A stretch of 64,000 nucleotides of DNA. Source: Microstegium vimineum. Lineage: Eukaryota; Streptophyta; Magnoliopsida; Poales; Poaceae. The notes below the pieces were generated by a model. It saw only the letters and a list, made by a program, of their open reading frames with translations. It did no database searches and was not told the origin of the DNA. Positions 31,713 through 41,967 of this stretch are shown here, piece by piece. The position numbers were made by a program, and so were the translations under genes. The stretch is from contig CM039122.1 in assembly GCA_022036555.1 (NCBI GenBank), positions 5,386,289-5,450,288 of the forward strand, in the 5' to 3' direction. The first letter of the stretch is position 1. Every line of letters starts with the position of its first letter.

Positions 31713-34653
31713 GGCTCCATTAATAGTTGTTATCGGTGTTAAAATATCATTCATTCCATCCTATTATGTATAAGTTGAAATACTATTATGTAAAAAAGTT
31801 AAACTCTACAAAAACAAATTGTTTATTTTTTAGAACATTTTCCTAAATAAAATCGTTACGTTAGCACGGACATTATACTAGTTTGATCAAATTTGGCTAA
31901 GACAAAGTGAAATAAATGTGGATAGAAATCAAACACTCTGTAAAAAAATATCGACGTGGAATAGTACATTTGGAACAAGCAGTGGTAGGATTAACGGCAC
32001 ATCAGTCAACATTGGAAGAGTATGATTTATTTAAATTTATTAAATGGCAGCTACTCTGGCGGCACTTATGCACCTGAACTCTGCCGCCACAGAGTTGAGT
32101 ACTGGCTTGATTAAACCAATTCCTAAAACTATTCTTCTTTGAATTTAACTAAATTGAACTAAATTTATAAGAATTAGCACTTAGTTAAGAGTTATGGTAT
32201 CGAACTAATATTCTTAGATACTACTAGTATATAAGATACAATTTACATAATTCATTTATGTTCTGTCATAAATAAATATATTGTTGTATTTTCTAATATA
32301 AATTTAGATATTTTAATATAAATAAAAAACTATAATAACTTTTTTTTTCAACAAAAATTAAATCTGACGCTACGTGCATTTGGAGCGGAGGGCCTGGTGG
32401 GACTGGGAGGGGACACAAGACCAAATGCTGGATGTGACCGCTCCTGCAGAGACGCCACACGTGTTGCGTGACCCTCGCCGTCGGCCCCGGCCCTTGACCA
32501 GGCGGCCTAGCAATCAGTACACGTGCTTTCAACGCGCCACGTGGCCACATGCGGGGCACCTAGTACTACTTTTTTTATAACCATTGGAGATGGACAGCGG
32601 CTGCCTCGTGGACGGACCATAGCGCCGGCGGTCAGGCCATGCATGCATGTGATGATGGGCCTCGGCCCACGCTCGCTCGCACACGGCCCCGGACGACGCT
32701 CTCCGTCCACTGCTGATCTGAAAGACCATTATGCATCATCACTCGTCAGAGACGACTGGCCGACCAAGGAACAGTAGTGTGTACTCGTCACAACTCCATG
32801 TCGTCCCGATCGCATCGTGTCGCAAATCAGATGATGAGATCAAACTAGTGCTTATTAATGCTGCTGCTAGTGCTCCTAGCTGCAGGCAGGTGGTGCTGGA
32901 GCTTATTGCTTGGACTGAATGACGACCGATCTGTCCGTCCGGCGTCTCTCAAATCATCGTCGTCGTCCATCCATGCAATCCGAGCAGGGCATATGACCCA
33001 CATTCGTCTGCCTCATCTGTCATGATCCGTCGATCAAACATACTACTACGTACGCCATTTACTCCATGCGATCAGACCGGGCTCCATCATCAGTTCAAGG
33101 GTTCATTTTATTAGTGATGCAGTTTTGATTTTCTCCCACGGACAATCAATCAGACCGCGCCTACAACTGTCGCGGCGAGTCAAGGAATATATGGCCACGC
33201 ACAGTGCGCAGGACACCACCTCTATCCGAGCATGCATGGACGTTTGCCAGTGTGGGCCTCCCCCGTTTCACCGAAAACACTGGCAAATGGAAGTTCAGAT
33301 ATATCAGTCTGGACCAGTAGCTATGATCTCTTTCTTGAAAGACGTCATCATTGAAGAACCTCTTGTTGTCGTCTCCTGGATTAGCCCGCTCAACACGTCG
33401 GCACAAAATGTTGAGACGAATGCCTTACCAAGCTACTATTGAGACTCCTCTGGCTGCTTTACTGATGATTACGTTGGGGCGTTATTCACGCTCTGAAGAG
33501 ATCATATGTTTTGGTGGTGTTCTTTCTTCCCTTTTTTTTTGGTGTATCTATATGGTTTGTGCTTGGTGGGCCGGAGTGTGTTGTTTTTTTTATTAATGGA
33601 TATGTCACAATTTAGCTCTTATGTTACAGCTGCTATATTGCTTATAGTCTGTTTTTAAAATTAACCGGATGATAGGTTTTTTTTTTTTCCATCTGGGAGA
33701 TTCTGTTCTCAGGTCGGTGATCGGTTTTGGTCCCAAACGAACCAAAAAAAAGCCGTTCATCACAACAGCACGATCCATCAGTTCGTGTGCCTGCGCGTCT
33801 CCCACTGTGGCCCAAGAACCCACCAAAGCCCAGCAGAGGGGACTAGCCCACATGAACCTTCCAACTCACAGCACGGCACCAAAGCCCACCACGCCTCTGC
33901 GATTGAGCGGGGCGCCGGCGCCGCGTGAAAGCGACGCAGTCGCGTTGGTGAGCGGCGAACAGGGCCGGTCCGGCGAGCGGCGACCCGCAGCTCGGGACAG
34001 CGCAGGGGTCGAGCCGTCGAGCTGCAGGCCGCGGTGCGCAAGGGCCAAGCCGCCACCGGCAGCCGAGGGACGGCGACGCGACCGCGCGACCGACCCCGTC
34101 CTCCCGGTGCGGCTAGCAGCCCCACGCCGCCGGCCGCCCTTGCCTGCCCCACGCCCGCGGCCTCGCCGGCTCTGCGCCTCCGCCAGTCCGCCCGGTAGCA
34201 CTGCACACACGGAGACCGGCCGGCCGGCCGTCCAGTGCGCGCTGCCCCCACGGTGGCCGTTGGCCGTTGGCCTGGTGACTGAACTGTGAACTGGTCAGTG
34301 CTTCTGTTCCCGATTCCCAGATCTGTTCGTGCAAAGTTTTTCTGAATTGAGGTAGATGGGTGGGTAGTGGGTGTCATTTATCAAGCCAGATCTGTTCAGC
34401 ATTGAATTTGAACTAGTGGGTGTCATCTTCAATTGCGCACAAGTACTTCATTTCATCACGATTTTGAACTAACGGACCCAATCCAGCCCAATTTCTGCAG
34501 CATTGAAGCCCACTCTCCCAGCCCACAAGTATCAAGCCTGTGCAAGACTCGGAGTCAGGCTCCACAGCCCACTTACACCGGTAGAAAAAAAAAAACAAGT
34601 GACGGAGGAAACAAAGCACACACCAGACTACCAAACCAACAACAGCGACAGCA
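31713..34653. other. Intergenic upstream of the biotin ligase gene; no gene recognised
   Basis: Alternating AT-rich and GC-rich blocks. Frames at 33125-33442 and 33669-34289 (plus) and 33778-34377 (minus) are GC-rich and overlap each other on both strands, with no recognisable domain. The last 200 bases before 34654 are probably the promoter and leader of the biotin ligase gene, but I see no clear TATA box. Confidence 0.45.
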
Positions 34654-37278
34654 ATGCGGTTCCCCGGGCTCCTCCCGCCGCCATCAACCACCGCGGCCGC
34701 AGCCGCGGCAACCGTCGGGGCCATACTCGCTGCCCTCGCGATCCGCCGCTACTTCTCCGCTTCCCACTACCGCAGACCCTCCCGCGTGTCCATGTCCGCG
34801 GCCGCCGGAGCCACCACGCTCGTGGCGTACGGCAAGTCAGCGCAGGAGCAGGAGCTGCTGGCCTCCGTAGCTGGTTCCGTCGCGCTAGAGGACGGCGAGC
34901 CGGCTGGTGAGGTCGCCGTCGCGCTCTACTATGAGGGCGCGGGCTTCGACGCCGCTGCGTACATGAGCACGCTCCGGGCGCGCCGGTTCGGGAGGTGGAT
35001 GCTTTGGACGCCTAGGATTGGTTCCACGCAGGACCTCATCGTGCGGTGAGTGCGAGCTTTGGTTTCGCTGTCCTGGGGATTGATTGGGATTTCGTTTGGT
35101 CTTGTTTTATTGTACTCTGTTTGACTTGGTGTATGCTCGTGTTTGTAGGAACTTTGGAAAGCTCCCGGTGGGCGTTGTGTGCGTTGCTGATGTGCAGTTC
35201 AAAGGGAGAGGTGCGTGTGATTACTGATTAGAGGTTTGCTTGTTGCTGTTAGTGTTTTAGTCCTGACGAATTTGTAACTTTGATCACAAAGCTCTCGAGT
35301 TTTATTTCAGACGACTTCTGATATCATTGGCGAAACTATCTGCTGAATGCTATGTAATCTTTAAGATCAATGGCTTCAAAATGCAATCTTAGTGAACCCA
35401 TGTAGAATCTGACTGCAGTATGACCCCTCTTTATCAAATGACTGTTTTAATTGATTCTACTTTTTTTAAGGCAATTGAAGTTCATTGATTTAACACATTC
35501 TTGACTACTTGACTAAACCAGACCATACATATCATTTCGTTTTTTTATTCATCTTTCTAATCACATAGTTTTAGTTCACACTAGGTGCTATTGAGAGGTA
35601 ACAAATTTAATCTTTGCTCACAAATTGTGCAGGCCGTTCAAAGAATGTGTGGGAATCGCCACCGGGCTGTCTCATGTTCTCTTTCACATCACAGATGCAG
35701 GATGCACGGAAGTTGCCCCTTATGCAATATGTTGTCTGCCTTTCTATTACCGAAGCTATCAAGGAGCTATGCCGTGCCAAGGTTAGATTATACTTCCTCT
35801 ATTTTCTTTAGGCTAATTACCTCAGTTGCCATTTCATTCTGCCTTTGTGATAAAACTCAGGGACTACCAGAACTTGATGTGAGGATAAAATGGCCTAATG
35901 ATCTTTATCTGAAAGGATTAAAAGTTGGTGGCATTCTATGTACCTCATCTTATGAAACCAAAGTCTACAATATTTGTACTGGTATAAAACATGCATTTCC
36001 AATTTTGCTGATTCTAAGCATTTAAGCTCTTCTGTTTCTTTTCACAAGGATGGGATTCCTTTGATGTTAATCAGGTGTGGGTTTAAATGTTGACAATGAG
36101 GAGCCTACCACATGCTTGAATTCTGCACTTCAAGAGGCAAATCCTACATCACCCATATTGAAACGAGAAGACATACTGGCATACTTCTTCAATAAATTCG
36201 AAAATCTTTTTGAGATCTTCTTGAACCAAGGTACTTTGGATTTCATTTCCCCCCATTGTTGCAGTACATGACGACATGGCTCATTAGAATCGTGGCTGTT
36301 GATGTATATGCAGAGTTGGTTCCTTTCCTGACAATGGATTCAACGATAATTTTGTGTTTGCTGTAGAGACTGATTGTTTTCTTATAACTGATTTAGATGC
36401 TGACACAACATGTTTTAAACTTAACTGTAATTTTTTTTCAACTCTAGCCAACTCCAACTTGCTTGGGACTACAAGGCTTTGTTGTTGTTGGTAAAGTTGT
36501 GTACTTAACATCCTCAAATTCCAATGCAGGATTTCAGGCTCTTGAGGAGCAATACTATAACTCATGGCTTCATAGGTATATACTACTATCTCAATATACA
36601 TGTTAATTGGACCTTATTATGAAATTTTGCCCTGAACTACATTTACTACCACTTGAATCTTAAGTGTTCATTGTAAATATTTGAAGACGGTGTTTGCATG
36701 TTAATATAGTCTATCTTTGGTATGTGCCACTTTATGTGAAAGAGATTTGCACCTGTTATTGTTATGCAGTGGCCAGAGAGTTGTTGTACAGGATGCACAT
36801 GAAAGCAAGTCAGGCAATGTCGTCACCATCCAGGTTAGTACAAAACATAACTGTTATGGTTGAATTGATATTTCTACTTACCTGATAATCGTATTAATTG
36901 TTTCCAGGGGTTAACACCAACTGGGTACTTATACGCTATTGGCGAGGATAACAAAAGCTATGAGTTGCACCCAGATGGCAACAGGTATTGCCCATTACTC
37001 CGTTTTTTCATCGACCAATAAGATTTTTTTTGTAGAATACGCAGGAAAGCTGTGTATCATTGTATTAAGCAGACATCAATAAGATTTTTGTTCTATATAT
37101 CATTACTCAGTATGTGTACCAATTTTATATGCTTCTCATCCTATATATATGTCCTCAACATATAATTGTCTGTTCTATCACGAACTATTCTTTGTCAAGA
37201 ATGGCATTTGACATAGTACCATTTGTTTGCAGCTTTGATTTCTTCACTGGATTGGTGAGGAGAAAAATGGAAGCTTAG
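34654..37278 (+). CDS. HCS1: Biotin-protein ligase (holocarboxylase synthetase), 9 exons, 370 aa
   Basis: The enzyme uses ATP to attach biotin to a lysine of biotin carboxylases such as acetyl-CoA and methylcrotonoyl-CoA carboxylase. Exons read by eye are 34654-35045, 35149-35210, 35633-35781, 35861-35981, 36075-36230, 36530-36575, 36770-36833, 36908-36984 and 37233-37278. All introns are GT-AG and all junctions keep frame, giving 370 codons plus TAG, like Arabidopsis HCS1. Visible motifs are FKGRGRSKNVWESPPGCL (the GRGR ATP-binding loop), IKWPNDLYLKGLKVGGIL, GVGLNVDNEEPTTCLN and the C-terminal YELHPDGNSFDFFTGLVRR. The N-terminus is Ala/Arg-rich and transit-peptide-like up to a second methionine (residue 47, ATG at 34792). 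Initiation there would give a cytosolic form, as reported for the plant family. No damage seen. Confidence 0.95.
36440..36497 (+). mobile_element. SINE-type 3' end in biotin ligase intron 5
   Basis: CCAACTTGCTTGGGACTACA followed by AGGCTTTGTTGTTGTTGG is the 3' tail typical of a grass SINE type, ending in (TTG)n. Only this end is recognisable. Confidence 0.5.
37027..37080 (-). mobile_element. Short LINE-tail-like fragment in biotin ligase intron 8
   Basis: TTTTTTTTGTAGAATACGCAGGAAAGCTGTGTATCATTG resembles the poly(T)-side end of a common grass LINE. A relative occurs at about 56340-56390 (CTCGAATACGCAAAAGATTTGTGTATCATTG in content). Family assigned from memory of such tails. Confidence 0.45.
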
Positions 37279-37950
37279 GGTATCATCAATGCAATTGGAT
37301 ACTTGGATAGGTTCAACAAACTGTACAGATGAATGGAGGCATTTAAGAATGGAATCATAACATGATTTAAGCATCAGCTCCGCCATCTGTATCAAACCTT
37401 ATTCTTGGAATAAAAGGAGTGCTCTTATGACAGTTCTGAACTTCTGCTTTGAGACCTCAAACATTTCAAGTGTCACACCCTTGCAATTCCATTTGTGGCG
37501 GTTAGCCAGAAACAGTTAAGAGCCCAGGCATGAGTTCGAATTTCAGGTGAAGAAATTGCAATGACTGAAGACCCTTTACCTGAATGATTCATAGGAAGAA
37601 GAGCATCTGCTGTGTTGATGGGCGCATAGCTTCTTCCGCTTCTTCGGCAGTGTTTGGGCCTCGTATATAGCATCAGGTTCTGTATAACTGCAGTGGGTTT
37701 TTTTTTTAGTGAACTGATGAGTTGGAAATCTGCTGTAACTACAAGATTTGTAGCGGTTATGTTTGAGTTGTTAACCTGTATTTGCACAGATGTTTAACTG
37801 AAAGGACATGATATACATTATCCATGGCACCATGCATCTGTCTGTCTGCATAACTGCATATGCATCATTGCGTGTGCTCTGTGGGCAAGGCCGCCGTATG
37901 TATGCCGGGACTAATGACGCCATTGATCGATTTGCATAATTATCACTTTA
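37279..37950 (+). other. 3' UTR of the biotin ligase gene and short spacer
   Basis: Sequence after the TAG. A transcript end near 37790-37810 is possible (TGTTTAACTGAAAGG) but not marked by a strong AATAAA. Nothing else recognised before the LTR target site TCAGC at 37951-37955. Confidence 0.4.
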
Positions 37951-37955
37951 TCAGC

Positions 37956-40900
37956 TGTAACACCCGAAAATTTTGAATTTTGAAAATAGATTGAATTTGT
38001 TTTAATTTGAATTTCGTGCTCATGAAAATATAGGAAACTAAAAACTTTTTATCAAATTAAAAACAACCTAGGGTTTGGCAAAGTGTTTGTGCATCCATGC
38101 CTTTGCATTGTTTTATCTTGTTGGTTGGTTTTTACCAAAAGCAAAAAGGAATTTTAAAATGTTTCGAAAATGCTTTTGGAAAATAAATCAAGGAAAAAAA
38201 AGAATAAAAAAAACATCCCTTCTCTCCATCTGGCCCAGTCGGCCTGCCCCTCTCCCCAGCCCACGCGCTCTCTCTCCTCTCCTTGGGCCGCACCAGGCCG
38301 ACCCAGCCGTGGGAGAGCAAGCCCCTCCCTTCCTCCTTGTTTCGCTGACACTGCGGACCCGCGCGTCAGCGCCTTCCTTTCCCCTCTCTTCTCTATGACA
38401 GCCCGACCCCGCTTATCATCCCCCTCCTTCAGTCGTCACCAACCGGGACTCTGCCGAAGCAGAGTCCGTTCCAGCTCCGACGCCGCCTTGGCGTGCGGGC
38501 CACGCCGGGACTCCTTCTCCTCCCGGCCCTTTAAATAGCGGCCACGCCCCCTTTGTTCTCCCCAACCGAAGTCGTGCTGCCTTGCCTTGCCTCGCCTCGA
38601 GTTCCAGCGGCGGCCGTCGCATCTTGCCGAGAAGCCACCACCAAGAAGCTTGGTTCCTTGCTCGCCGTAGCAGTAAGATCCGCACCGAGCCTTGCATCGT
38701 CCTTGCGAAGTCGTAAGCGGCGTTTTCCGCTCCCGTCAGTGCCCTCTGCTCGCTCTCCGAGCTCTCCCAACGAACACAGACCGCCGCCATCCGCCCCCTT
38801 CCGTGGCCGACCGCCACCGTGCATCCCCGACCTCCGTTTTAGCTCTCGGTGAGTCCGCGTTCCTTCCATCTACCTCCCTGTGCCCTCAATTTCTCTCACT
38901 GTGTGCTCTCGCCATGCCGTCGTCGTTCTCAGAGAGTCCGCGGCCGCGGTCGTACGTCGCCAGCCGCCTCCGGCCTCTTTCTGCTCGCGCGAAGTCCGCA
39001 GATGAGCTCGCGCTCTCTCCCTCGTTCTCCCGAACCTCTCGGTTCGTTGTTTGGTGGCCCAAGAGCCCCTAACGCCTTGCGCCGCCGACCTCCACGCCGA
39101 AGTCATGGCGAACCGCCGCGCCGGCTCTGAACCCGACCGACGCCTCCTCTTTCTCCCTCTGTCTTTCACTCTCCACCGCTCGATCTGAGTCCAAGGGTCC
39201 AGATTAGATCACTTAAGGGATATACCCCTTCGGTCCATCATGGACTATGGACCTAGTCCACTGGTGCCACGCCAGCAGGTCCATCGTGGACCAGCCCGTC
39301 CGAGCAAGCCACGTGGCGCACACGTGGGCGGTGACCAAGTCAACAGTCGGCCACCCCCTCTCTCCTCTCCTCTTCTATCTGATCCATCCGATCATGGATC
39401 AACGGATGAGATTAGAAGATACCCCTTCGAAGGGGAATTTTGCTAAAAAGACCCCCAACTTTTACTGTCTCAACCTGTCGTCCATGGCGCCTTCTTTGAC
39501 TACGTTTTCGCCACTAGAAAGCGTACTCGTGTTCGGGTCTGTTTTTATTTCAAAATAAAAAGAAAATCTATATTTACAGATTTGCCACCGAATTTGAAAA
39601 CCTTATAAAATCTTCGTTTTAAATCCGTTTTGACTCAAACAAGTTGCGTTAGCTTCGTAATTTCATGATCTATCTAATGGTACAGTTTTCATCTATGTTA
39701 AAGTCTTTTGAAAATCAAAGTAAATTAATTCTTTAATGCTTTAATTTTGCCCTCTTCAAAATCTTGTTGAATTTATAAATCTCTCGTTCTAAATCTGTTT
39801 TGTTCCGTTCGAGTTGTGTTGGTTTCGTAACGATAAGATCTACATGGTAGTAACAGTAATAAATATGTTTTATTCTTTCAAAGAAAATGATAATTGATTA
39901 ATCTATACGCAATGGTTTTCCAATTAAAACAAATTAGGGTTTCCACCTCGGCTTTTCATAAAATAATATATACCTAGTTTAATCTTGTTTTCCAAGAAAA
40001 TATAATGTGAATTAATTCAGTTTGGGTATTTTTCTGAAGTAGCCAATACATGCTTTTTATATAGATAAAATAAATGAAGCCTAGTTTTCTTTTTAAAGCT
40101 AATCTTTCGGTAGCCGTTTCTTTTCCGTTATAGATCCGATTATCGTGGTTCTCGCGTCTGTGTGATCGTAGAAAGACGTAGATTTCTTTTAAAGCTCTTT
40201 TCATTGATTGGTGTATTGTTCTAAATAGATCCATTGTATGTTATGCATGTTTGTTCAGCTGCTTGTGTGGTGTTTACTATCTTGTCCAATCGGTGAGTGC
40301 TACGTGGAGATCAAGAAGAAGCCATCTGAAGTTGAGAATAAGTTGAAGAAAGGATCTAAGCGTTTAAGGCAAGTATAGCATGGGATCTTCCTTGTTGTCC
40401 TATTCACCTTAAATATTTAATTTATATGCATGTGTCTACCTTGATTCCCATAAGGATTACCTAGATTTGATATCCTGTACCTTGTCACCTTTGAGGGTTT
40501 GCATGTGGGTAGTTTATGCTAGTGCTCATAAAGAATAACCATGATCTTGTAACTTGACTAATGATATATGCAATAACGATAAAAGATGACTTTTTAGCAA
40601 CATGGACTATAGGTGGAACATCAGGAACTCACACCTGTGTTCTCACTCATAGATATATTTCTGTAAGAGATTACCCAGAGAAAACAGTACTACCATAAGC
40701 TAATGGGCTCTGGCTTGACTCAGTATTAGACTTTTGCTAGTTTGTGGCAACTTACCTGAGAGGGCGTAAGAAGGGCTCTGAGAAAGTGGGGACTTGGTCT
40801 GCCAGAAGGTGCGCTGCGGTGACTTCTGGGAGGGGAGTTCTTATGATCTTGTTAAAGGGAACTTGTAGCGGGTTGTTACCTATTAGTGGAATCTGTGAAC

Positions 40901-41604
40901 GGTCTCGTAGTGAACCCTGCCGGCCTACCTTAGGAGTGGGTTAAGAGGGTCGCGTCCTCGGGCGAAAGGGCAATTCACGACTTATGGGTAAAGATGTACA
41001 CCTCTACGCAGAGTTAAAAACTATCATGATAGCCGTGCTCACGGTTACGAGTGGCTTGGACTCCTTGTTGTGTGATGTCCTTATGTCATGGCTCATCAGT
41101 TGTTATTTGTTATTGATTATTGTGATTTGTTCATATAAGCATTATATCTTGTTCACCTGATCATGTGGTTATTTGGGCTTATGTTGAACTTGATGCTACT
41201 CAACTGCTAAAACTATGATTCACTTAAAAGCTGATGCAGTTAAACCCGTGTCTATCCTTTTTGAGCCTCATGAACCCCATGTTATCTTGTTGAGTACGAT
41301 ATGTACTTACGCTTGCTTTTATTTTCACTGTTTGGATAAAAATCTCGGATGGGTACCAGTTTGCAAGAGTTGGAAGAGATAAGCTTGTCATCAACCAGTC
41401 AGTTGGTCCCTGTGGAAGTGGAGTCTTCACCCGAAGTTCGGAGTCGTCTTTTCGTTGTTTGTTGTGCTAAGGTTATCCTTTGACCTTATATGTTATATAT
41501 TTAAGTATTGTCTTTTGATATCACCTTAATTTGTGACTATATATGAGATTTAACTTCCTAGGTGATGTATATCTGGTTTTTTTTTCTTAAAACTGGGTGT
41601 TACG
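37956..41604 (+). mobile_element. Solo LTR of a Tekay/Del-like Gypsy element
   Basis: It starts TGTAACACCCGAAAATTTTG and ends CTGGGTGTTACG. The flanks are an exact 5-bp duplication TCAGC at 37951-37955 and 41605-41609. The terminal CA has become CG. It is 3.65 kb long with no gag-pol, so it is a solo LTR from a very-long-LTR Gypsy element. The GC- and CT-rich patch at 38210-39230 probably holds the element's promoter and leader. GCCGTGCTCACGGTTACGAG near 41031 is a sequence I associate with such grass LTRs. It lies between the biotin ligase and sulfurtransferase genes. Confidence 0.8.
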
Positions 41605-41967
41605 TCAGCGCACAGTTAGCTCTCGCAGCATCCGAAGCAAATAAACTATCAATTCCTTGGTGTGGCTGTTTCACGAGTCCATGTCAGCTCGTCTGCTCAG
41701 CTCCCGTCGCCCGTCGGTCTGTCTCGTTGCTCCCCTTCCTCTCCCGTCTGCTCAGCGCCCGTCGCCCGTCGGCCTCTCACGCTGCCCCCCTTCCTCTCCC
41801 GCAGGCTCTCCCGCACGAATCCGAATCCGCCGAGAAGCTGGTTTATTCTCCCTCTTTTCTTCTTCTTGGGGGTTGTCCTCTAGCTTGGGAGTCTCACCTG
41901 CAAGCTTCGTTTTTTCAGCTAATCCAGTCCGGCGACCTAGGTCTCTCAGTTTGCCCGCTGGTCAGTA
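41605..41967 (+). promoter_or_regulatory. Short promoter/leader of the sulfurtransferase gene with a 55-bp tandem duplication
   Basis: Only about 360 bases separate the solo LTR from the ATG. The stretch is C/T-rich. Two adjacent 55-base units, 41691-41745 and 41746-41800, both begin GTCTGCTCAGC, contain CCCGTCGCCCGTCGG and end CCCTTCCTCTCCC. I see no TATA box. Part of the original promoter may have been pushed upstream by the LTR insertion. Confidence 0.6.

Noticed and set aside
31295..31720. Phe/Ser-rich 141-residue minus-strand frame
   Set aside because: It is a translation of the purine-rich tandem duplication. The composition is low-complexity.
33669..34377. 200-residue frames on both strands upstream of the biotin ligase gene
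   Set aside because: They overlap each other in antisense, have low-complexity Arg/Pro/Ala composition and no recognisable domain, as expected of GC-rich DNA without stops.
27962..41604. The two solo LTRs as the pair of LTRs of one giant element
   Set aside because: They lie on opposite strands, differ in sequence, each has its own 5-bp duplication, and an intact host gene lies between them.
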